Shown in pieces: positions 29,156 through 36,471 of a stretch of DNA of 42,382 nucleotides. A model generated the notes under the pieces. That model was not told where the DNA came from. It worked only from the letters and a program-made list of their open reading frames with translations, and searched no databases. Position numbers and translations under genes: made by a program. Source of the stretch: Flavobacteriales bacterium (GTDB taxonomy: Bacteria > Bacteroidota > Bacteroidia > Flavobacteriales_G > JALEGO01); NCBI GenBank assembly GCA_020631045.1, contig JAHDHZ010000011.1, positions 13,473 through 55,854 of the forward strand, written 5' to 3'. Within the stretch, counting starts at the first letter, position 1, and each line of letters starts with the position of its first letter.

Positions 29156-29653
29156 GTGGAAAGATTAAGTAAAGAAAAACAGCTTTTTATCAACTCTTGG
29201 GGGTCAAGCGGTATAACATGGGGTATTAACAAGACTATGGCTCAAATTCATGCTCTTTTGTTGTGTCATGATAACCCACTTTCTACTGATCAAATTATGG
29301 AAATGCTCAATATTTCTAGAGGTAATGTCAATATGAACGTACGTACTTTGATTGATTGGGCACTTGTTAAAAAAGAGTTTTTAAAAGGAGAGCGTAAAGA
29401 ATTTTTTGTTGCAGAGAAAGATATGTTTAAAGTTTCAAGAGTAATTATCAACGAGCGTAGAAAGCGTGAATTGTATCCCATTCTTGAAACATTAAGAGAG
29501 ATAAAAGCAAAAGATATCAGTAAAGAAGATAAAGATTTTAAAAATTTAGTGGATGAGTTACATACTTTTTGCACTTCGGTAGATCGTTTGTCTGATAAAT
29601 ATTTGAAGTCAGAAAATACTTGGATGCAAAAAGTATTGATGAAATTAGTTTGA
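29156..29653 (+). CDS. GbsR/MarR-family transcriptional regulator
   Basis: A 165-residue DNA-binding protein of the GbsR branch of MarR regulators, widespread in Bacteroidota. The winged helix is formed by MAQIHALLLCHDNPLSTDQI, the recognition helix region NISRGNVNMNVRTLIDWALV and the wing KGERKEFFVAEKD. The N-terminal INSWGSSGITWGINK is the family hallmark. The C-terminal half is helical and charged, probably for dimerisation. The start is GTG 29156: an in-frame TAA stands just before it (29153), and the next ATG (29237) would remove the conserved N-terminus. Family members respond to osmolytes or act on membrane-stress genes, but no target can be assigned. The neighbouring polyprenyl synthetase gene is a possible one. 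Confidence 0.9.
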   Translation: MERLSKEKQLFINSWGSSGITWGINKTMAQIHALLLCHDNPLSTDQIMEMLNISRGNVNMNVRTLIDWALVKKEFLKGERKEFFVAEKDMFKVSRVIINERRKRELYPILETLREIKAKDISKEDKDFKNLVDELHTFCTSVDRLSDKYLKSENTWMQKVLMKLV

Positions 29654-29708
29654 TTTTTTTTAACCCAAATTTTCAATTTTTATTGAAATTATTAAAAAAT
29701 AAAATAAT

Positions 29709-30665
29709 ATGATTGAGGCATTAGCAAACTACCAACAGAAATATTTTAAGGGTTACAATACTTTGTTTACAGACCAATTTAATCACGTGTTTAAACAACA
29801 AGGAGGTCATTTTAGATTTAAAGTAGCCGCTTTGATTGCTGATCTTTTTGAAGTTGATCAAAAAAGTTTAATTGCCAATTATGCTCTAGTTGATATGGTG
29901 CATAGAGCATCTCTGTTGCATGATGATGTTGTAGATGGAGCATCAATTAGAAGAGGTAAAGCCTCTTTTAATGCAGTCTTTGGTAACAAACATTCTATTC
30001 TTTTCGGAGATTTAATTTTAAGCAAAGCCATGCATGCCTGCGTTGCTGCAAAAAATTTAAAATTACTTGAACTTACTTCAAAGACTTTGGTAGATCTATG
30101 TCAAGGAGAGCTTATTCAAGCTTCTTGCAACATCAACAGACTTAACGATCATTATTATAACAAAATTGCTCAGTTGAAAACAGCAAGTTTAATTAAAGCA
30201 GCTTCTTTAAGTCCTATTAGTCACTTAAAGGATATAGACGCAACTCATGTGTACGCTATCGAACGTTTTGCTTTAAATCTTGGTATTGCTTTTCAGAAGT
30301 TAGATGATTTGAAAAATATCTTTCCCAAAGAAATAACAGGAAAAGACCAGTACATCGATTTAAATGAGACTTCTAGTTCTTACGTTTTAGTTGTTTTAAA
30401 GTCAATTTTAGGAGAAAAACGCCTCAATTTTTTAATTGAGCATAAAAAGTTTGATGTTTTGAAAACTTATATTTTCTCAAAGAGTTTTAAAATACAATTC
30501 TTTTCTTCTGTTGAGAAAAACATGCAGTTAGCTATGAAATTTATTCATGGAATTAAGCAGTTAAATAAATCTCAAACTGTTATGTTGAAAGATCCTGTTG
30601 AGAAGGCTGAGCAACTGTTTGATCAAATAATGTTAAACCAAGATCAATTAAAGTTTGCAGGTTAA
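29709..30665 (+). CDS. Divergent polyprenyl synthetase-family protein
   Basis: A 318-residue all-helical trans-prenyltransferase homologue, the family that lengthens isoprenyl diphosphates for quinones, carotenoids and lipid carriers. The first Asp-rich motif is intact: LLHDDVVDGASIRRGK, D72-D73-D76. Other signatures have drifted. The N-terminal GGKxxRP element reads GGHFRFK, and the second Asp-rich motif, normally DDxxD, reads FQKLDDLKNI (D199, D200, then Asn at 203). The C-terminus is shorter on the usual Gly/Lys motif. It could be an active but specialised synthase, a non-catalytic partner of a heteromeric synthase, or a paralogue with a new role. It lies 55 bases after the regulator on the same strand and converges on a MORN-protein gene. 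Confidence 0.75.
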   Translation: MIEALANYQQKYFKGYNTLFTDQFNHVFKQQGGHFRFKVAALIADLFEVDQKSLIANYALVDMVHRASLLHDDVVDGASIRRGKASFNAVFGNKHSILFGDLILSKAMHACVAAKNLKLLELTSKTLVDLCQGELIQASCNINRLNDHYYNKIAQLKTASLIKAASLSPISHLKDIDATHVYAIERFALNLGIAFQKLDDLKNIFPKEITGKDQYIDLNETSSSYVLVVLKSILGEKRLNFLIEHKKFDVLKTYIFSKSFKIQFFSSVEKNMQLAMKFIHGIKQLNKSQTVMLKDPVEKAEQLFDQIMLNQDQLKFAG

Positions 30666-30691
30666 AAGTTCTTTTTTGTGTTTTGACAATA

Positions 30692-30714
30692 GAGCCTGAT
30701 TATTTTTCAGGCTC
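30692..30714. terminator. Hairpin at the junction of convergent genes
   Basis: GAGCCTGA (30692-30699) and TCAGGCTC (30707-30714) form a perfect 8-bp stem with a 7-base loop. It spans the stop codon of the minus-strand MORN gene and lies 26 bases after the stop of the plus-strand gene. Neither side has a T-run, so it may terminate weakly or protect 3' ends of both transcripts. Confidence 0.4.
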
Positions 30715-31617
30715 AATGGGGGCATCTCCAACGTATTTGCCCCCTTTATATTTTTCAATTTTCTCTAAAATTCCATCTTCGGTATATACGTATCTAAAGC
30801 CATCAATTAAGCGATAGTTTTTAAAAAATCCTTTTTTAGAAAGTTGTTTGTTTTTATTGTAAAGCGTGTGATTCCCATTTCCATTAAAGGGATTTTTCTT
30901 TTTATCTGCTAAGTTCTGCTTTTCTTCTCTTGTTGCTTTTGCAATTTTACTGGCGTCTGCTATTTCAATTTTTACTTCAGAAGCCTTTTTAGAAGGAGTC
31001 TTTGTGATTGTTTTTTGATGATTCACAACCCCTGGCTCATCATAATATTTTTTTTCTTTGATTGATCCATCTGGATTGTATTCGATGAACTCGCCTTGCT
31101 CTTTTCCATTGATAATATTGCCAACGATCATGAGTTTTCCATTCTCATGATAGTACTTTTGAATGCCGTTGCGCTTGCCCGTATTAGAAAAAATAAATTC
31201 TTGATGTTTTTTGCCATTTGCATAGTATCTGGTGAATTTTCCGGTATTTCGATTTCTAGACCAATTGCCTTCTTCTTCTAATCTACCGTTTTCAAAAAAC
31301 ACTTTGTAATGGCCGTGAGCTCTGCCGTTTCTGTAATTGATGATACTCTTTTCATTGCCATTCTTAAAGTATTTGATCCAGGTGCCTGTTTTTCGGCTGT
31401 TTAAGTAATTGCCTTCTTCAACAATGCTAGACGCAGCATATCCTTTTTCACTGCTCATATTTCCGTAAATCTTCCAAGGGCCTTGTTTGAGGTTTTTAAT
31501 GTCAATTTTATTGATCGTATCGCTGCCTAAAAGTTTAAAGCTTTGAGCATTGATCTGTAAAGAAATGCAATGGAGTGTACATAAAAAACAAAAGAGAAAT
31601 TGTACTTGTTTTGACAT
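30700..31617 (-). CDS. Secreted MORN-repeat protein (YwqK-like)
   Basis: A 305-residue exported protein. The N-terminus has a hydrophobic segment ending QINAQS that looks like a signal peptide. From about residue 55 to 195 there are tandem MORN_2-type units with the pattern YxxNGxxxxxxxYxNGxxxG, for example KYFKNGNEKSIINYRNG, VFFENGRLEEEGNW and RYYANGKKHQEF; a last unit (FRYVYTEDGILEKIEKYKGG) lies near the C-terminus after a Lys-rich linker. In databases such proteins are often named as YwqK-family antitoxins, but in Bacteroidota they are abundant periplasmic or surface proteins, and no toxin gene is adjacent. Function is unknown. It faces the polyprenyl synthetase gene with 34 bases between stops. 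Confidence 0.8.
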   Translation of the reverse strand: MSKQVQFLFCFLCTLHCISLQINAQSFKLLGSDTINKIDIKNLKQGPWKIYGNMSSEKGYAASSIVEEGNYLNSRKTGTWIKYFKNGNEKSIINYRNGRAHGHYKVFFENGRLEEEGNWSRNRNTGKFTRYYANGKKHQEFIFSNTGKRNGIQKYYHENGKLMIVGNIINGKEQGEFIEYNPDGSIKEKKYYDEPGVVNHQKTITKTPSKKASEVKIEIADASKIAKATREEKQNLADKKKNPFNGNGNHTLYNKNKQLSKKGFFKNYRLIDGFRYVYTEDGILEKIEKYKGGKYVGDAPIEPEK

Positions 31618-31692
31618 AATCTGTGTTTGTTTTTTTGTACGTAAGGTATTGTAATGGGGTTACATTTTTTTTGAATTGTAAATACTAATGAT

Positions 31693-32643
31693 TTAGGTTG
31701 TTTTGAGTTGTTTAAGCATTCGTTGAGTAGTTTTCTCTAGATTGTATTTTGGATCCCAATTCCAGTGTTGTTTGGCATATGAATCATCAATACTTGCAGG
31801 CCATGAATCTGCATATTCTTGTCGATGATCTGGCTTGTATGAGATTTTAAAGTCAGGATATTGTTTTTTTATTTGATGGTATATTTCTTCAGGAGAAAAA
31901 CTCAATGATGCAATGTTATAGCTTGATCTGATAAGAACCTTTTCAGATGGAACTTGCATAATTTGAATGGTAGCTTGAATAGCATCATCCATATACATCA
32001 TGGGTAAATAGGTGTCTTTTTCAAGATAGCACTTGTAGGCTTTTCTTTTGATGGCATGATGAAAAATGTGAACGGCGTAGTCTGTGGTTCCTCCCCCTGG
32101 TTGGGATTTGTGAGAAATTAAACCAGGATATCTTACCGAGCGTACGTCAACTCCGTACTTTTTATGAAAATAAGTACACCATCCTTCGCCAGCCAGTTTG
32201 CTTATTCCGTAAACAGTTGTAGGCTCTGTAATGGTGTGTTGAGGGCAGTTTTGCTTGGGGGATGTAGGTCCGAAAACAGCGATAGATGAAGGCCAAAAGA
32301 TTTTTTTGACGAGCTGTTCAGATCCAAGACTCAAGACATTGAACAATCCACTCATATTTAAATTCCATCCAAACTTAGGATTTTGTTCTGCAGTTGCTGA
32401 AAGTAATGCTGCTAAAAGATAAACTTGGGTGACTTTATAGTGTTTTACAATTTTGTGTACCTTTTCTTTGTCAAGAACATCAAGTACTTCAAAAGGTCCG
32501 CCTTCGTAGACTTCGTAAACAGGAGTTTTTAAATCTGTAGCAATCACATTGCTTGAACCATAAATTTCTCTGAGTTTTAAAACCAAGTCTGTGCCGATTT
32601 GACCTGAAGCTCCGATCACTAATATTGTTTCGCTTTTGGGCAT
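31693..32643 (-). CDS. NAD-dependent SDR enzyme, probable L-threonine 3-dehydrogenase
   Basis: A 316-residue extended short-chain dehydrogenase. The Rossmann motif is GASGQIG (residues 11-17); the catalytic residues are Ser119/120 in WPSSIAVFG and the Tyr145/Lys149 pair in TVYGISKLAGE. Segments such as LSATAEQNPKFGWNLNM, VRSVRYPGLIS and YLPMMYMDDAI match the GalE-like L-threonine dehydrogenases known from Flavobacterium, which oxidise threonine to 2-amino-3-ketobutyrate; a sugar-nucleotide epimerase is the main alternative. The frame is open to 32766, but the start is ATG 32643, because the upstream residues are not family-like and would overlap trhO. No kbl gene is adjacent. The trhO promoter overlaps the first codons on the opposite strand. 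Confidence 0.85.
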   Translation of the reverse strand: MPKSETILVIGASGQIGTDLVLKLREIYGSSNVIATDLKTPVYEVYEGGPFEVLDVLDKEKVHKIVKHYKVTQVYLLAALLSATAEQNPKFGWNLNMSGLFNVLSLGSEQLVKKIFWPSSIAVFGPTSPKQNCPQHTITEPTTVYGISKLAGEGWCTYFHKKYGVDVRSVRYPGLISHKSQPGGGTTDYAVHIFHHAIKRKAYKCYLEKDTYLPMMYMDDAIQATIQIMQVPSEKVLIRSSYNIASLSFSPEEIYHQIKKQYPDFKISYKPDHRQEYADSWPASIDDSYAKQHWNWDPKYNLEKTTQRMLKQLKTT

Positions 32644-32655
32644 TTTGTATCTTTG
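32625..32655 (+). promoter_or_regulatory. trhO promoter, overlapping the divergent dehydrogenase start
   Basis: TTG at 32625-32627, a 20-base spacer and TATCTTTG at 32648-32655 match the Bacteroidota consensus. The predicted start of transcription near 32661 leaves about 29 bases before the trhO ATG. The -33 element lies inside the first codons of the minus-strand dehydrogenase gene. Confidence 0.7.
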
Positions 32656-32689
32656 TCTGCGTTGAACGAAAAGCACAAAAGATTGTTTC

Positions 32690-33748
32690 ATGCAATTGCA
32701 TAATAAATACGACAAGCATACTTTAAAACAAAAGCTCAAAAAAGAGCATTTTGAGAGAAGAACCATTTCTTTTTACAGATATGTGAAGATTGCCCAACCT
32801 GAAGTGCTTAGAGATGCCCTTTATGAAGAGTGGTCAGCTTTAGGAGTTTTAGGTAGAATCTATTTAGCAAAAGAAGGAGTCAATGCTCAATTCAATGTTC
32901 CAGAGCATTATTTAGATGCCTTTAGAGAAAATTTAGAGTCAAGAGTAATATTTAAAGACATGCCTTTTAAGTGGGCTTTAAGAAATGATGATTCATTTTT
33001 AAAGCTCAAAATTCAGGTTAAAGATAAAATTGTTGCTGATGGCTTAAATGATGCTTCTTTCGACACTTCGAATGTAGGCAAGCATCTTACTGCTCAAGAG
33101 TTTAACAAGGCGATTGATCAGAAAGCCATTGTGGTGGATATGCGCAACCATTACGAGAGTGAAATCGGTCATTTCAAAGGCGCGATTACCCCGCAGGTTG
33201 AAACCTTTAAAGAAGAGCTGCCAAAAGTCAAAGAACTGCTCAAAGACAAAAAATCAGAAAAGATTTTACTGTATTGCACAGGCGGAATTCGGTGCGAGAA
33301 GGCGAGTGCTTATTTAAAGCACCACGGATTTGAAGATGTCAATCAACTGCATGGAGGCATCATTGATTATGCTAAGCAAGTCAAACAAGAGCATTTAGAA
33401 AATAAATTCGTGGGTAAAAATTTTGTGTTTGATGACCGTTTGAGTGAACCTATTTCTAAAGACGTGATTGCTCAGTGTCATCAATGTGGTGAGTCTTTTG
33501 ATCAACATACCAATTGTGCCAATGTAGCATGTAATTTATTATTTATTCAGTGTGAAAACTGCAAGATAAAGTACGGAAATTGCTGTACCCCAAAATGCAA
33601 AGCAATCAATGCTTTGCCCAGTGATGTTCAGGTTGAGAGAAGAAAAGGCAAAAAGGTGCAGAAGTTATTTAATAAAGGAGTCACAAACCCTGATTTGTTG
33701 AAAAATACCATTAAAAAACAAGAACAAGAAGGTTTTGTGATCGACTAG
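32690..33748 (+). CDS. trhO: tRNA uridine(34) hydroxylase, rhodanese-like
   Basis: Makes 5-hydroxyuridine at the wobble position of certain tRNAs, using oxygen and prephenate-independent chemistry; formerly YceA. 352 residues. The N-terminal acylphosphatase-like part includes YVKIAQPEVLRDALYEEW and GRIYLAKEGVNAQFNV. The rhodanese domain carries the active-site loop CTGGIRC with Cys196 and Cys202. The C-terminal part has a Cys-rich segment (CHQCGESFDQHTNCANVACN and CENCKIKYGNCCTPKC) typical of this family and likely metal-binding. The length and all three parts fit TrhO. It is transcribed away from the dehydrogenase, with hmgA 32 bases downstream. Confidence 0.93.
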   Translation: MQLHNKYDKHTLKQKLKKEHFERRTISFYRYVKIAQPEVLRDALYEEWSALGVLGRIYLAKEGVNAQFNVPEHYLDAFRENLESRVIFKDMPFKWALRNDDSFLKLKIQVKDKIVADGLNDASFDTSNVGKHLTAQEFNKAIDQKAIVVDMRNHYESEIGHFKGAITPQVETFKEELPKVKELLKDKKSEKILLYCTGGIRCEKASAYLKHHGFEDVNQLHGGIIDYAKQVKQEHLENKFVGKNFVFDDRLSEPISKDVIAQCHQCGESFDQHTNCANVACNLLFIQCENCKIKYGNCCTPKCKAINALPSDVQVERRKGKKVQKLFNKGVTNPDLLKNTIKKQEQEGFVID

Positions 33749-33760
33749 TTTGTTAACTTT

Positions 33761-33779
33761 AGTGCTTAAAGCACTTTTG
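33761..33779 (+). terminator. Small hairpin with T-run between trhO and hmgA
   Basis: AGTGCT and AGCACT (33761-33775) form a 6-bp stem with a 3-base loop, followed by TTTG. It ends only 5 bases before the hmgA ATG. It may be a weak trhO terminator or a structure affecting hmgA translation. TAACTTTA at 33754-33761 resembles a -7 box, but the nearest TTG gives a spacer of only 16. Confidence 0.35.
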
Positions 33780-33780
33780 T

Positions 33781-34938
33781 ATGCCTTTTTATCACAAGCT
33801 GGGAGCGATTCCACCCAAAAGACACACGGTTTTTAAATCTAAGCTAGGAGCGCATCACTATGAGCAACTCTTCGGAACCATTGGTTTTGATGGGATGTCT
33901 TCTCTTTTATACCACAAGCACCGACCAACTCAAGTCAAAGAGATTTTAGAAACCATTGATCTCTCGCCAGAAATTGCCATTGAAAAAAACTTAAAAGCCT
34001 ATCGATTTAAGGGCTTTGAATTGCCTGCTCAGAAAGATTATTTGCAGTCAAGAACACCTGTTTTGGTGAACAATGATGTGCACATCAGTTTGGCTGCTCC
34101 AAAAGAAAGTCAGACTGAGTATTTTTATAAAAATACCGATGCCGATGAGTTGTTGTTTGTGCATAAGGGATCAGGCATGCTTAAAACATTTATGGGGAAT
34201 CTCAAATTTGCTTACGGAGATTATTTGGTGATTCCCAGAGGCATGATCTACCAAATTGAGTTTGATTCTGATGACAATCGTTTGTTTATTGTAGAGTCTT
34301 TCCATCCTATTTATACGCCAAAACGCTATCGCAATCATTTTGGTCAGTTACTTGAGCATTCTCCTTATTGTGAGCGTGACATTAGAAAGCCAGAAAGCCT
34401 TGAAACACATGATCAAAAAGGAGACTTTTTAATGAAGATTAAAAAGCAGGGTGTATTGCATCAATATGTATATGCTACTCATCCCTTTGATGTGGTTGGA
34501 TGGGATGGGTACAATTATCCTTACGCTTTTTCGATTCATGATTTTGAACCTATTACAGGGCGTATTCACCAGCCTCCGCCAGTGCATCAAACCTTTGAGA
34601 CCAGCGCATTTGTGGTTTGTTCGTTTTGCCCTAGGCTGTATGATTATCATCCAGACTCGATTCCGGCTCCATACAATCATAGCAATATAGATTCTGATGA
34701 GGTCTTGTATTATGTTGATGGAGATTTTATGTCAAGAAACGATATAGATGCTGGGCATATTTCACTGCACCCGGCTGGTATTCCGCATGGTCCTCACCCA
34801 GGAGCGATGGAGCGCAGTATAGGGCAGGTGAAAACAGATGAGCTTGCCGTGATGGTTGATACCTTTAAGCCTTTAAAAGTCACCAAAGCAGCTTTAGGTT
34901 TAGATGATGGGAAATATTGGAAAAGTTGGATTGAATAA
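33781..34938 (+). CDS. hmgA: Homogentisate 1,2-dioxygenase
   Basis: Iron-dependent ring-opening enzyme of tyrosine and phenylalanine breakdown; it makes maleylacetoacetate from homogentisate. 385 residues, the length usual in Bacteroidota. The cupin-like N-terminal part has ADELLFVHKGSGMLKTFMG and YLVIPRGMIYQ. The active-site region includes IHQPPPVHQTFETSAFVVCS, and the iron-ligand segment with DEVLYYVDGDF and HPAGIPHGPHPGAMERSIG. The catalytic His and Glu residues appear intact. The other tyrosine-pathway genes (hppD, fahA) are not in this window. The next gene starts immediately after the stop, which implies an operon. Confidence 0.95.
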   Translation: MPFYHKLGAIPPKRHTVFKSKLGAHHYEQLFGTIGFDGMSSLLYHKHRPTQVKEILETIDLSPEIAIEKNLKAYRFKGFELPAQKDYLQSRTPVLVNNDVHISLAAPKESQTEYFYKNTDADELLFVHKGSGMLKTFMGNLKFAYGDYLVIPRGMIYQIEFDSDDNRLFIVESFHPIYTPKRYRNHFGQLLEHSPYCERDIRKPESLETHDQKGDFLMKIKKQGVLHQYVYATHPFDVVGWDGYNYPYAFSIHDFEPITGRIHQPPPVHQTFETSAFVVCSFCPRLYDYHPDSIPAPYNHSNIDSDEVLYYVDGDFMSRNDIDAGHISLHPAGIPHGPHPGAMERSIGQVKTDELAVMVDTFKPLKVTKAALGLDDGKYWKSWIE

Positions 34939-35562
34939 ATGAGAAAAATGAAACAAAATTTAGTTGTATTGCTCACGATGCTTTGTTCTTTGGGTGGATT
35001 TGCTCAAAGCGATTCACTCACTTTACTCAGTGGGCGAGTAGTGACAGGAAAAGTTACTGCTGTAAAGCCTGAGGTGGTAAAAATGAATATCGATGTAAAG
35101 GGAGGCACAAAGCCTGCTGAAATTGATAAATACCGTATTTTTTCTATTAAGTATACAGAGGGCAAAACCCAAATGATTTATGAAAAAGATACTCTAAGGG
35201 GCAAAGATTATACGGTTGATGAAATGCAACGTTTAATTTGGGGAGAGCAAGATGCTCAAAAAGGACATAAAATGGTTTTTCCTGCTCTACTCAGTACTGC
35301 AATGGGTATTGCTGGTGGATATGTGATGGCTGAAGAGTTTTTGGTGCTTGGGGTGCCTTTTGTATCTATGCTTAGCTCAACCATTCTAACCCCTCAGGCT
35401 TTTCAAAGAGAAGCTGTTCGAGATGAAGAGAAATTACTGCATGATCCTTCTTATAGAACAGGGTACAAGCGTGTTCGAAAAGCCAAAAAAAGCAAGCAAA
35501 TTGTCTGGGGAAGCTTTCTAGGAACAGCGATTGGCGTAGTTGCACATGTATTGGTTAAATAA
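34939..35562 (+). CDS. Hypothetical exported or membrane protein
   Basis: 207 residues; I do not recognise the family. The N-terminus (MKQNLVVLLTMLCSLGGFAQ) is a signal peptide. The first third (about 25-75) is a beta-rich stretch, LLSGRVVTGKVTAVKPEVVK, with YRIFSIKYTEGKTQMIYEKD, which resembles the small barrel seen in Bacteroidota proteins that begin with a signal peptide and a GxVxxGKV motif. Residues 110-145 form a hydrophobic hairpin, followed by a basic segment (YKRVRKAKKSKQIVW) and a last hydrophobic helix GSFLGTAIGVVAHVLVK. It is therefore likely anchored in a membrane. ATG 34939 abuts the hmgA stop; ATG 34948 is an alternative start. The following gene overlaps its end by 17 bases. 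Confidence 0.65.
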   Translation: MRKMKQNLVVLLTMLCSLGGFAQSDSLTLLSGRVVTGKVTAVKPEVVKMNIDVKGGTKPAEIDKYRIFSIKYTEGKTQMIYEKDTLRGKDYTVDEMQRLIWGEQDAQKGHKMVFPALLSTAMGIAGGYVMAEEFLVLGVPFVSMLSSTILTPQAFQREAVRDEEKLLHDPSYRTGYKRVRKAKKSKQIVWGSFLGTAIGVVAHVLVK

Positions 35563-36271
35563 GACCTTAATTCAGTTTTATCGTTCCCAAATTTTGATTG
35601 GTTTGGGGTGTTTTTTTTTAACCCTTTTTCATCAGTCTTTATTGCAATTATATGATTTCAATCAAGCGCTTATTGCTGGAGTGCTGTGTTTTGTTTCATA
35701 TAATTTTCAGGTTTTCTTTTCAAGAAGGCAGTATGTTAACTTGTTGTTGTGTATGGTGGGGGTGTTGTTTTTAGGAAAGTTTTATTTGCACTTTTTTATA
35801 GAACATGAGTACTCGTGGGTTTTTGTGTTACTTGGATTGGTTTCCCTACTCTATGTACCTGCCTTTAGAAAGCTTCATTATGTAAAGACACCTACCATTG
35901 CTTTGAGTTGGGGTATGTTGCAATATTTGCTTTTTAAAGAGTATGCTGTGCTTTTTTTTTGCTCGACATTTTCTTTGATTTTTGCTACCACACTTTTATT
36001 TGATCTAAGAGATCGAGTCTTAGATTTGGGTCAAATCAAAACCATTGCCCATTTAACTACCCCTTCAAAAATCACGCTCTTGAGCCTATTTTTTTACTTG
36101 CTGTTCTCTTTTATGATCTTGCAGTTATCTAATCACACTGCACTTGTTTTGGGCTTGTTGTTTGGTGTAGTTCTCTTAGTGATGGGATATAAAAAAAGAG
36201 CGCATGTTTATTATTATGTCTTCTTAGATTTACTGCCTGGAGTGTTTTATTTTGTTTCTTTGTGTATTTAG
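35546..36271 (+). CDS. UbiA-like membrane protein, first Asp motif degenerate
   Basis: 241 residues with about seven or eight membrane segments, resembling the UbiA prenyltransferase superfamily. The second Asp-rich motif is well kept: LLFDLRDRVLDLGQIKTIA, with Asp153, Asp156 and Asp160 in DxxDxxxD spacing. At the first motif, where active enzymes have NDxxDxxxD, the sequence is SYNFQVFFSRRQ, so only Asn53 is left. Similar proteins are common in Bacteroidota and uncharacterised. ATG 35546 is preferred over the TTG at 35540; either overlaps the preceding gene, so the three genes from hmgA on are probably one transcript. Homogentisate is a known prenyl acceptor in plants and cyanobacteria, but the lost aspartates argue against a standard transferase. 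Confidence 0.6.
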   Translation: MYWLNKTLIQFYRSQILIGLGCFFLTLFHQSLLQLYDFNQALIAGVLCFVSYNFQVFFSRRQYVNLLLCMVGVLFLGKFYLHFFIEHEYSWVFVLLGLVSLLYVPAFRKLHYVKTPTIALSWGMLQYLLFKEYAVLFFCSTFSLIFATTLLFDLRDRVLDLGQIKTIAHLTTPSKITLLSLFFYLLFSFMILQLSNHTALVLGLLFGVVLLVMGYKKRAHVYYYVFLDLLPGVFYFVSLCI

Positions 36272-36277
36272 TGAAAG

Positions 36278-36448
36278 AAAAAACTTGCTGTTTTTCTTAG
36301 TGAGGCGTTAAAAAAATGACATAAAAATTGCAAAGCAGGGAGGGCCTGTGCGCCAAAAAAATCAGGCGAAGCAATCTGATTTTTTAAGCGGGTTTGCGCA
36401 TTTTTATAGGCATTTTTTTTGACGAACGTGAAAAACAGCAAGTTTTTT
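36278..36448. repeat. 171-bp nested palindrome upstream of fabH
   Basis: Perfect 19-bp terminal inverted repeats (36278-36296 and 36430-36448, AAAAAACTTGCTGTTTTTC and its complement) enclose a second, imperfect layer: GTTAAAAAAATGAC and ATAAAAATTGCAAA on the left against TGCGCATTTTTAT and CATTTTTTTTGAC on the right. At the centre is an independent hairpin, AAAAAATCAG (36356-36365) with CTGATTTTTT (36376-36385) and a 10-base loop. It begins 7 bases after the preceding stop and ends 23 before fabH. No open reading frame lies inside. It resembles a miniature mobile element or a large structured RNA; target-site duplications were not evident. Confidence 0.75.
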
Positions 36449-36471
36449 ATCTTTAACCAAAACTTCATGTT

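Noticed and set aside
29671-29688. TTTCAAT/ATTGAAA hairpin before the polyprenyl synthetase gene as an operator
   Set aside because: It is a 7-bp A/T stem in very A/T-rich DNA; chance formation is likely and no repeat of it was seen near other genes.
30700-31617. MORN/YwqK-type protein as half of a toxin-antitoxin pair
   Set aside because: The protein has a signal peptide and no candidate toxin gene lies next to it; the antitoxin label is a database naming habit for this repeat.
31648-31676. GTAA-TGGGG-TTAC hairpin plus T8 as a plus-strand terminator
   Set aside because: No plus-strand transcript is expected here, since both neighbouring genes are on the minus strand, and the stem is only 5 bp.
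32644-32766. 41-residue N-terminal extension of the minus-strand dehydrogenase
   Set aside because: It overlaps trhO head-on, is Cys- and Phe-rich in an unusual way, and lies upstream of a normal SDR start with the Rossmann motif at residue 11.
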